Shown: piece by piece, positions 22,250 to 32,200 of the stretch | Layout: every line of letters starts with the position of its first letter | Position numbering within the stretch: position 1 is the stretch's first letter | From: Brachypterus glaber | Lineage: Eukaryota; Arthropoda; Insecta; Coleoptera; Kateretidae | Direction: 5' to 3' | Length of the DNA: 64,000 nucleotides | Assembly: GCA_958510825.1 (NCBI GenBank) | Contig: OY294047.1 | Coordinates: 53,303,365 to 53,367,364 of the forward strand | Made by a program: the position numbers and the translations under genes | Notes under the pieces: generated by a model | What the model saw: the letters and a program-made list of their open reading frames with translations, nothing else | The model's database searches: none | What the model was told of the DNA's origin: nothing

Positions 22250-22948
22250 CCTATTTTTTGGATAAAAACTGATTGTATATAAAATTGAGGAAATTTTGGA
22301 GGGTTTCTTTGGTGATATTTAGAAACAACACTAGTAGGGAGAAACTAAAAAATATATTCCGCCTTACCCTTAACTAAGAACATAAAAAAATTTTTGCAAG
22401 TTTTAAAAAGTGCATAAAAAATAGTTTTAAACAAAAAACTTGCTAACTTATATATTAGTAAACAAGCATATATAAATATTAACCTACCTAAGTACACAGA
22501 AGACATTATTTTTGTCCGCAAGTCGGGTAAAAAAAATTAAATTTTAATTCGAGACCGGGTGGATTTTTAGTTTTTTGCCTAGAACTTTTTTCGGTACACT
22601 TTATTTGAACTTTGCTTATTGGAATATACTTTTGCCTTGCGGAAGATAATAATGTATTTTGTATACGCAGGTATGTTAACACGTATATATTTTTGTATAC
22701 TAATATAAAAGTTTTTAGGTTTTTTGTTTATAACTATTTTTTATGTACTTTTTAAAACTTGCAAAAATTAAATGTTCGCAAAATCTTCAAATAATTGGCG
22801 ATTTATTTTATGTTCTAACTTAAGGGGAGACGAATTAAATTTTTTTATTATAGTTTCTCCGAACTGGTATTGTTTCTAAATATTACCAAAGAAATCCTCC
22901 AAAATTTCCTCAATTTTATATGCAATCAGTTTTTATCCGAAAAACAGG
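22250..22948. mobile_element. Palindromic element, about 700 bp
   Basis: CCTATTTTTTGGATAAAAAC pairs with GTTTTTATCCGAAAAACAGG; GAGGAAATTTTGGAGG with CCTCCAAAATTTCCTC; GCAAGTTTTAAAAAGTGCAT likewise. It is non-coding. Confidence 0.7.
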
Positions 22949-23217
22949 ACATGCTGAACACGATTCGGGCCTTTAGAATTACAGAAACGGTGTGGAGGAC
23001 GTAGCTATTATATGCGAGTAGAATGCTTTACTTTACGGGTGATTACGCCACTCGCCTATTGGCTTGTGACGCACAATTTAGCCTCATTGATTACTGGCAT
23101 CGTTAGCTCAGAATTGACTTATTTTACTTTTTTACGAAAAAAAAACGAAAAAAAAAAAAAGCAGTCTTCCACGCCGTTTTTGTAATTTTAAAGGCCGCAA
23201 TCGTGTTCAGCATGTCC
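22947..23217. mobile_element. MITE inserted at the edge of the previous element
   Basis: Terminal repeats GGACATGCTGAACACGATTC and GCAATCGTGTTCAGCATGTCC, with inner GGCCTTTAGAATTACAGAAA paired to its complement. The loop holds a poly-A run and an AGCTATTATATGCGAGTAGA motif also seen at 11680. Confidence 0.75.
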
Positions 23218-23368
23218 AAATCTATAAGAAATAATATGGTTCATATGTTTGCAAAAATGGGCCAAGAATGGCCTATATTTAACATTGTTTTTAATAGAAC
23301 AAACAAAATAAAGTTATTTAAAATTAACTGCCTCCAGAGGCTTACAAGTCTTAGAAGATTGCTAAAGA

Positions 23369-24412
23369 CAGGATGATTTTTAAATGGCTAAAATTTTTTT
23401 AAGGGCTAATTCTACATAAATAAAAAAAAGTTCCTATAAACATATTTCAAAAAACGACTAGTAATGGAGCTACGCCCATTCAAAAGGGGCTCCGAAAATT
23501 CTTTTTTTATAACTGGGGAACCCTTTGAGCTATAGCAACGAAATTTTGCATGTGAGTTATCCTTATTAAGTCATCACTCTATGTGCATGTGCGAAGCGGG
23601 GTGTCTTATCACTTTTTTGTCCCAAATAGATAAAAAAAGTTACTTTTGATATAATAGTTTGTCGAAAAAATTTAATTAAAGGTAAAATTTAACATTTTGA
23701 GGACCAAATATTAAACACGAAAATGTTAAGAACCAAAATTTTATTGATGTAGGGTTATTCTACGTCAAACTCTGAAAAATAAAGTTACGTGTAGGTCCAA
23801 AAATCGCTTTTATACATATATGACTCTTTAAAAATTGTGTATATTTATAAGACCGTAACTCCCTTAGAAGTATTTTTTGGAAGAACATTTTTTCTTAGTT
23901 TTTGATGTACAGTAACCCTGTATTATTGAAATTTAGATTATTTACATTTTAATGCTTAATTTTTGGTTCTTGGAACGTGTAATTTTGCCTTTAATTGTAT
24001 TTTTCTCGAAAACAGTTAGTCCTACAGTATTACAAGAGTACTTTTTTGTGTATTTTTACCTGGGAAATACTATTCTAATAATAAAGCCACAAAAAAAACT
24101 TATGCAGGAAAAAGTTTGGGGCAAAAAAGCAGTAAGGCCCTCCCATTTCAGACGCCACTGGTAAAGATAACTAAATGCAAATAACATAGACTGATAGGAT
24201 TTCCTTAGATAGATCCCATGCAAAATCCCGTTGCTCTACCAAAAAGGGTTCTCGAGTTCTTAAATAAAAACCGAATGTTTGGAACAAATTTTGAAGGGGC
24301 ATAAGCTACCTTACGAGACCTTTTTGGAAATATGTTTACACAAACTTTTTTGATATTTTTTGATGTAGAATCACCCCTTAAAAGACGTGTAGCAATTAAA
24401 AAAACAATCTGT
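23369..24412. mobile_element. CAGGGTG-family palindromic element
   Basis: It starts CAGGATG and ends near TCTGTATA. AGTTCCTATAAACATATTTC, GGAGCTACGCCCATTCAAAA and CCCTTTGAGCTATAGCAACG pair with 24210-24380. Divergence between the arms is larger than in the 17.5-kb copy, so it is older. Confidence 0.7.
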
Positions 24413-24628
24413 ATATGAAGCAAAAAATACATACATGCGAGGCTATAGTTATGATTTTTGGCTTAAGCACGTCAAAAACAATAGACCATTTTTTTTTGTG
24501 GTCCAGTGTTGTCTTTGGTATTTTAATAGATAAAACCTTGTTTAAAAAACATCTTACATGAGATCTAAAGAACCTACTTTTAATTCCCATATCAAAACAT
24601 AGGGAACATCTGCCATATAATTTGATAT

Positions 24629-24839
24629 ACCGTGCGATTATAAAGTGCCGAACACTTTTTAATGCAAAACTGGCATTAGCGATGAGTAAAATGCAAGAAA
24701 GCTGTGTGCGTTTTACTGGCCACCGAGCTGTTGTACGTATCAATCACATGGGCTTGTCGCGCACAACTCTAACAGAGGCGTGGCTTCAAACGAAGAGTAT
24801 TTTCTTTTCAAACTGTTCGGCACTTTATAATCGCACTGT
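24629..24839. mobile_element. MITE family F3, 211 bp
   Basis: The left end ACCGTGCGATTATAAAGTGC and right end GCACTTTATAATCGCACTGT form 26-base terminal repeats, flanked by TA. The interior is unusually GC-balanced (TGTGTGCGTTTTACTGGCC) and open on both strands, but no protein family is recognisable. Confidence 0.75.
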
Positions 24840-24909
24840 ATAGCAGTCATGTATTAGCAGTATAATAGGTTTTGTGGCATTATTAGAACACGTGCAAAAT
24901 ATCTTAACA

Positions 24910-27655
24910 TACCCTGGTAGAAAAGTACATAAATCTAACTTAACATAACATTAGATTAGTGACATTTTTATGTTAGTCTCAAACGTTATACAAAAACGTT
25001 ATAAAATATATAAATCTAACCTTAAAAACTAACGTTTGACAAAAACGTTATAAAATAGACTTTTTAAAACGTCTAGTTTTCTTGTATAATTTGTAAGTTT
25101 TTTTAATCACAAAAAAAAAAGGTAACACGACCTCCATAACTTTTGAATCAACAGGACAATTTGAAAAAAAGTTATATTTTATTACTTATTAATTGAAAAT
25201 AAGATCAAATAAATAAAAATTAAAAAACAACAATCAATTTAAAAAATAAATACATTACATTAAAATTATTATTTTATTTTTTTTTTTTAATTTTTGATTA
25301 AATGGTCTTTTATTTTCAATTAGTGAACAAGAAAATGTGATTTTCGTTCAAATGTTACGAAGGTTACGTGACCATTTTTTGCGAATAAAAATCGTTTCGC
25401 CCGATCGATTATTAGACTATTCATAGCGCGTAAGCGCTAGAATAGCATTATACGGTAATTTCGAATTTTCCAAAATCGAAAAAGAACGTCCTAGACAACA
25501 AATTCTTGGATAAAAATGTGTTTCGTGAAAAATAAGAAATTTTGAAAATGTCCGTCCGTCTAATGTCACGATTTTTGTGTATACGATAACTCAAGAACGA
25601 ATTATCTGATCGAATCGAAATTTTCAGGAAAAAATCCACTTTGTGAGGGGTAGATCCCTATTATTTTTGAAAGTAATCCCCCAAAAAACAAAAAAAGTTA
25701 AGGGGGTTAAACTTTTTCAAAAAAATAAAACTATCATTAAAAAAAAATCAATTTTTTTTCGTTTTTCGCCAGAACAAAATAGTTTTGAATTTCCCAAAAT
25801 CGCCAAAAAACCTCATAGACAAAAATATCTTGGATACAAATATACTTCATAAAAAAATAAGAAACTTTGAAAATGTCCGTCTGTCCGTCCGTCGGTCCGT
25901 CTGTCCGTCTGTCCGATAAGACGTTTTTTGTAGACATGATAACTCAAGAACGAATTATCAGATCGACTCGAAATTGTTAGGAATATTAATGAGGGGAAGA
26001 TCCCTATAGTTTTTGAAAGTAATTCCCCAAAACAAAATAAAAGTATGGTGGTTAAACTCTTTTTAAAAATGAAACTATCATTTGCAAAAATTTTTTCTTT
26101 TTTAAATTGTTAATTTTTTATGTTTTTTTAATTCTTTTTTAGTTTTTTCGTTTTTCAAAAAAAGATCTTTTTTTTGTTTTCTTTTTTTAAGTACCTATAT
26201 GAGAAAACGCAATATACCATTTACTGTAAATAGTATATAATGAAATGCGTAGCATTACATATCTTCACAGCTTAAGCGCTATAATAGTGTAATAAGGTAG
26301 TTTTAAATTTTTCAAAAAAGCGAAAAAACGTCATAGACAAAAATTGCTTGACTTTCATAAAAAATGAGAAACTTTGAAAATACCCGTCTGTCCGTCCGTC
26401 CGTCTGTCGGTCCGTCTGTCCGATTAGACGTTTTTTGTATACACGATAACTCAAGAACGAATTATCAGATCGACTCGAAATTGTCAGGAACATTAATGAG
26501 GGGAAGATCCCTATAGTTTTTAAAAGTAATTCCCCAAAAACAAAAAAAAGTATGGTGGTTAAACTCTTTTTAAAAATGAAAAAGCTATCATTTGCAAAAA
26601 CTTTTTCTTTCAAAAAATTTTCTTTTTTTAAATTGTTTTATTTTTTTTTGATTCTTTTTTAATTTTTTCGTTTTTCAAAAAAAGATCTTTAAAAAGAATG
26701 TAGTTTTTTTATTTTTAAAGTCCGTCGGTCCGTCTGTCCGTCTGATAACACGTTTTTTTGTAGACACGATAACTCCAAAACCAATAATCTGATCGACTCG
26801 AAATTTCCGGAAAAAATCAAGTTCTATGAGGTAAAGATCCATATAGTTTTTGAAAGTAATCCCCCCAAGAATAAAATAGTTATGGGGGTTAAACTTTTTT
26901 AAAAAATTAAAAAACCATCATTTGCAAAACATTTTTTTATTAATTTTTCGTTTCCAAATTGCTGAATTTTTTTTGATTTTTTTTTTATTTTTTTGTTTTT
27001 CAAAATAGATTTAAAACAAGTATTTTTTTTAAGTATTTGGAAAAATGCAATATACCATTTACTGTGAATAGTATATAATGCAATGCCTAGCATTACATAT
27101 CTTCACGGCTTGTTATACTATTCACAGCGCGTAAGCTGTCTCTCTGTTCATCTGTCCGTCCGTCCGATAACACGTTTTTTGTAGACACGATAACTCAAGG
27201 ACGAATTAGCCTATTGACTCGAACTTTTTAGGAAAAATCAAGTTATATGAGAGGAAGATCCCTATTGTTTTTGAAAATAAATCTCCCAAATACAAAAAAA
27301 TTATTAAAAAAAAACGAAAAAATAGGGGGATTTTTTTTAAACTTATTATAGAAATAATAAATAATTATCAAACCTAGCTGTCTGAAATGATTTTTTTCTA
27401 CTATAGCTTACGTATTAATAATGGAAATTTAAAAAATATTTAAAGTTAGAATAAGGTTAGAAAAAGGTTAGAATTTCGTTGGGAAACTAACGTTAGATTT
27501 ATGTATTTTATAACGTTTTTGTCAAACGATAGTTTTTAAGGCTGGATTTATATATTTTATAACGTTTTTTTCAAAAGTTAGTTTTTAAGGTTAGATTTAT
27601 ATATTTTATAACGTTTTTGTATAACGTTTTTGTTTATATGGAACCCCATGAAAGT
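24910..27655. repeat. 2.7-kb repeat block: inverted AACGTTATAAAA flanks around a GTCCGTCTGTCC tandem array
   Basis: At 24950-25080 and 27480-27640, in opposite orientation, are tandem units of about 50 bases (ATAAATCTAACCTTAAAAAC, ACAAAAACGTTATAAAA). Between them, four to five direct repeats of roughly 400-450 bases (about 25390-27300) each contain GTCCGTCCGTCTGTCCG followed by ACGATAACTCAAGAACGAAT, AGATCCCTATAGTTTTTGAA and a poly-T/poly-A stretch. The arrangement suggests one long-TIR element whose interior amplified. The open frames across it are artefacts. Confidence 0.65.
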
Positions 27656-27659
27656 TAAG

Positions 27660-28655
27660 TTAACATTCACTGGTTGTTACAGTAGAGGAAAGGAAGCAAA
27701 TATGGGCTACCCATTTTATTTTTTCTTGTAAAAAAATGAATAAAAGTTTAGTTCCAATACCAAACGTACCAAACGATAGCTATATTAATTAGTCACAACC
27801 TGTTATAAATTCATATTGATTAAAACAAATAATAAATTCATTATTTCGTAAATAGTGAGAAGGTGCACTTTTGTGTCGATTTGAAATTGGCCCTAAATAT
27901 GGGCTGCCCCCATAATTGTATAATAAATATTAGATTCGAAGTGGCAATCAATCTTATTGGTCGCAATAAGTTAAAAGTATAAAAGTTATATCTAAAATGA
28001 AATAATAAATCAAATAACTCCTAATATAGAACGTGGTATATTAAACATTTTTAAAACTTTGAAGGTACCCATCTCGTACTGCCTCATCGCTGTAATAGCG
28101 CGTTCCATATCACCCTCGTTCCATTTTCTTCTATTCTTGGCTGTTGCTGATCTTTTCTTGGCCTCCTAGAAAAATTCTAGGCTTAAATACATGGTTCTAT
28201 ATAGCCCATAATAGAAACACAGGGATGGCCCATATTGCAAAAATACTCGGTGTATACAACAAAAGAGGTTATGTCTAAAACTCAGTAATTAGAAGAAAAC
28301 TAATAAGCACACATCAAAGCCCGATTATGTGGCTTTAGTTTGTTGCAGAAATGGTTTTGAAAACGTTGTTATCTATCAGGTAACGGAATTTATAAACTTA
28401 CCTAAAAAAGTTGTGTGGCTTGCTGAAAAGGACGGAAAATAAAAATAAATTCTCAAACGTCAATTAATGAATCTTTACTGTGGTAAGTTTAACTTCGCCA
28501 TTTACGATTTGCGATAGTCGGATGCAGAGAACTGCATCGGATAGCTGAGAAACCCACCTAGCCCATATTACAAGACCTAGCCCACATTTGCTACCCTTCC
28601 TCTAATATTTAGCATTGGTATAGTTTTGGTAATTGTAACAACCAGCGAATGCTAA
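27660..28655. mobile_element. Pogo-like DNA transposon remnant, about 1 kb
   Basis: Terminal repeats TTAACATTCACTGGTTGTTA and TAACAACCAGCGAATGCTAA, then AGTAGAGGAAAGGAAGCAAA paired with TTTGCTACCCTTCCTCTA. A TATGGGCT motif recurs in both orientations inside the ends (27705, 27898, 28192, 28228, 28560, 28588), like subterminal transposase-binding repeats. A transposase fragment lies at 28047-28159. Confidence 0.65.
28047..28159 (-). pseudogene. Psq/pogo-type helix-turn-helix fragment of a transposase
   Basis: On the minus strand, the frame starting at 28159 reads KKRSATAKNRRKWNEGDM, then ERAITAMRQYEMGTFKVL. This follows the N-terminal DNA-binding helix-turn-helix of pogo-type transposases and the related Psq domains (a basic start, then a W.EEDM..AI.A...GEMG..KAS pattern). 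A TAG lies four codons upstream of the first lysine and no ATG precedes it, and the DDE catalytic domain is absent. It is therefore a dead remnant, and it is what links the 27660-28655 element to the pogo group. The match is from memory of the family. Confidence 0.55.
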
Positions 28656-28657
28656 GT

Positions 28658-28800
28658 GCCTATTCACAAGCTCGCATAAGAACATAAAACATAACAATGC
28701 GATGCCGTGATTGGCTTGATGTACCGCCATGTATCTTGTAAGCCAATCACGGCATCGCATTCTTATGTTTTATGTTCTTATGCAAGCTTCTGAACAGGCC
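28658..28800. mobile_element. Foldback MITE, 143 bp, next to the pogo remnant
   Basis: GCCTATTCACAAGCTCGCAT pairs with ATGCAAGCTTCTGAACAGGCC, and ATAAGAACATAAAACATAA with TTATGTTTTATGTTCTTAT. The arms cover all but about 10 bases (GATGTACCGCCATGT). It abuts the right end of the pogo-like remnant. Confidence 0.8.
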
Positions 28801-29227
28801 TTAAACTTTCGTGGGGTTTCATATAAGCAAAAACGTTTAGTATTTACTACGGTAACAAGCTCTCAGTGCAAGTTTGGTCAAAATCGGAGACATAGAAGAG
28901 GTAAGGACGCAGATTTCACGCGTTTTGTCCTTTCTTTTGATCTCATTTAGAAAGTTTTTAATCAGGATTTTATTTAAAAAAAATAACTATTAGTTATTAT
29001 CGTTAAACAAAGATACTGCATATAGCCTCAATGTCGGACTGAACAGGTGTTACAGTGGGAAAAATCTCATCGCCCCCACCAAATTCCCCCCCTCCTGCCT
29101 TGCCCCTAGGTTAAAATCTCAACAGCCTTGGAGTGCCCAGTCCGACACTGTATAGCCTCCTCGATTAGCGCAGTTATTGAAAAACCATTTATTATGGTTT
29201 TCATTATCTGGTTTAATTTAATTTTAG
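28801..29227 (+). promoter_or_regulatory. Upstream region of the large gene with a probable 3' splice site
   Basis: No transposon covers this stretch, apart from a short inverted pair TGTCGGACTG / CAGTCCGACA (29032/29139). It ends in a pyrimidine-rich run and CTGGTTTAATTTAATTTTAG directly before AAATGG, the start of the large reading frame at 29230. I infer a 5' untranslated exon further upstream; neither it nor a TATA box could be placed. 29041-29110 is a C-rich patch (CGCCCCCACCAAATTCCCCC). Confidence 0.4.
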
Positions 29228-29229
29228 AA

Positions 29230-32200
29230 ATGGAAGATAGCGAAATAACCAAATTGGTGCTCAGTGTCTTAAAAAATGAACAAAAAGAAGAGAAAATTGA
29301 AAGAGAAGCTGTGTTAGTTCTGGGAAATGACTGTTCCGGAAAAACCACCTTAGTTCAATACATAGCGGGAAATATCGACGAATTAAATTCTGTAAAGCTA
29401 GGGTCCAAAATTATAATTTCGGATACTAACAATAAGATAGATCGTGGCTGCTTTCGGCCAAGAACTCCAAAAACTATTTACCCTGAACTTGTAATAGATA
29501 AAAAACATGGCGTGTCATTTTATGATTGCCCAGGCTTTTCTAACAATGTATCACATGCGTTGAGTTCAATTTATTCTATAAAGAACTTGATCGATAAAAT
29601 TGTCTACATCAAATTTGTTTTCACTATTCCTTATTATTCAGTTCAAAGCGCTTCGGATAGAGAGGACTATATGGATATGGCTATAGCTGCCACGAATATA
29701 ATCAAAGATCTTGATACATTTAATAAGAGTATCGCCCTGGTTGTAACTAAAGTTGAAAATGTTTATTATGTAAATGGTAAATCTAAAAGTTTATATTTAG
29801 ATGAAACCGTCAAATCGGACGTTGTACATTTTCTTACAGTTGTTTGCAACTTTCTCCGACAGCTTATAAACGATAAGAAGGTTTCACCAGATACAGCAAA
29901 AATATATGAAAATGTAATCAAGTTTAATAAAATTTTATTGGTTGAAGAAGGCAAAGATTATCCCCGTATAGGACTATTTCGACGTCCAGAAAGACCTGGG
30001 AGACTTCGTCATATGGAAGTTATTAAGAAAGAACCTTTGGTAAAACTACACCAAAAGCTTCAGTTTATTGAAAGCAGTAAGGAGTATTTTAATTTTAGAA
30101 ACACTATGCCTGCACATATAAAAAAGAAAATTCCCGCTATAGTAAAAGGAATAAATGAAGAAATAAAGTCTGACGTAGTGAAAGTCGGACAGGGAATAAC
30201 AAAACAATTCTTCAATACGGAACAAAATACTCACGATACAAATAAATTATACGAACACTTTAGGGATGAGTATACTAAAATATTAAATCCCAAGAAATAT
30301 ATGCAAAGTTTTATGGAAAATATTAACAACAATAATAATAAGGACTTAATAAGTATTTTACATAATAATCGCTATGTAAATTACTTACACAATGCAAGTG
30401 GACAGCCTTCAAACGAAACAGTCAATTGGGATATTTCTTTAAAAAACATTACTCAATACCTAAATGATTCGCAGAAATTTTATTTATTCATGAATAAACT
30501 AACTGTTATTATAACAACTTATGAAATTCAGAAAAATATCAACATAGACGATATTAATTCCTTAAAACATCAAATAAACATAAATGGAAATAAGCCATTA
30601 AACGTTTCTGATCTTGACTTAAAACCGATTCTAAACAAAACCAATGATAAGGAACTTATAAAATCATATAACGAAGTTAAACATTTATCTGTCAGTACTT
30701 TTAAATTAAAGCAATTTGATAAAACTTTAACTGTAGCTCAAAAGCAGATGAGTAAAGATGTGAAACACGTGTGTAAAGATGGCAGCCTAAAATTAATGGG
30801 AGAAAACGTTAGGCTAAGCGATAAAAATAAGGCATATGAATGTGTTTATAAATCCATAGAATACATTGCACTGAATACGATGATTTTTGATGTGGATTTG
30901 GATGAAACCGGTAATGAAACAAGCGTTTACATTATAGCACCAACCTGGAAAGTAGAAGGTCAAAGAAACATAATATTAGACGGGGTACCTGCAGAAGATT
31001 ATCCGATCAACGAAACAGCTAAAATTCAAGAAAATGGGAGACCTGGCAAGCCAGGACATCCAGCTGGGAACTTGTTAGGTATTGCAGAAACATTTATTGA
31101 TAGTCAGAATCTTAAAATTTCTGCTGTTGGAGGTCGAGGTGGAAGAGGACAAATTGGTGGTGAAGGTAAAAAAGGAAATGATGCAAAAGAACCCTTGCCC
31201 CTTGATGAAAAATTTATGACGGGGTTTAAAGGCGAAGATTACAAAAATTTAGGTAAATGTCACAATGAGCAATATGATGAGCAAACTTGGAAAGATCGCT
31301 TTAGATTGAGAAAGGCATCGTATCGAGATATATGGTGTGATGGACTACCAGGAGATCAAGGTATGGACGGGGGAAAAGGTGGATACGGTGGACTGAAAGG
31401 AGACATACGAGTTATAAGCCTGAAACACAAAGGCAGTATCATATATGATATCAGAGATGGGGCTCTAGGAGAAGGCGGTAAAGGCGGTACAGGTGGAAAA
31501 GGAGGCAGGGATTCAAATAAATATCAGGTTCGACTTGGCGTTAAAAAATGTACTCCGCATTGTAAATGGGATAAAAATAATATAGAAAAATTACAATACA
31601 GTTTTAAAGAAATAGACAAAGAACCCCGAAAATCTAGCGCAAAAGATGGCAATGTAGGAGTAAAGGATGCAAATATTGAAGGTATGATAAAGGCAAAAAA
31701 TTCTGGATTATTTAATCCCCCAATGGCAGTTAATAATTTTAAAAACTTTTTAATAGAATGTTTAGTTGATAATACAAATGAAAAAAATTTGAGGGAATTC
31801 AAGATTAAATTGGAGAATGACAATCAGGTAAAACAATTGTACAATGCGTTAGAATTACTTAATGAACTTGAAGGTCTGGAAAGCCAATTTTATAAATTAA
31901 ATCAACAAATAAAATTTTTACCTTTTTATGAAAATTTTTTAAGTAGAAACAATGAATTTCCTATTAAAATTAATACAAGTATATCAAAAGATGAGAGAAG
32001 AATAATTGAATTTCTTCATCCAGCTACATTGGGCAAAATTTGCAGTATAAAAAATAATTTTGCCAGTAATTTAATTGTAAACTTAAATGGATATTTAGAT
32101 TTAATACTTTTTAATATGAAAAAGTTAAAACAAGTAAGCAATTTAGAGGCTATCAACAACCAACAACAAGCTTTTAACGATAAAATTGAGAAAGAAATTA

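Noticed and set aside
24629..24839. 73-codon and 115-codon frames in a GC-balanced stretch
   Set aside because: Bounded exactly by MITE terminal repeats and without any recognised motif.
28293..28442. 49-codon plus-strand frame with a protein-like reading (KPDYVALVCCRNGFENVV)
   Set aside because: Lies in the pogo-like remnant on the strand opposite the transposase relic, lacks an ATG, and has no recognised family; kept only as a curiosity.
29128..29229. 34-codon N-terminal extension of the large protein
   Set aside because: A probable splice acceptor ends at 29227 immediately before a better ATG context; the extension includes C-rich and apolar sequence unlike the rest.
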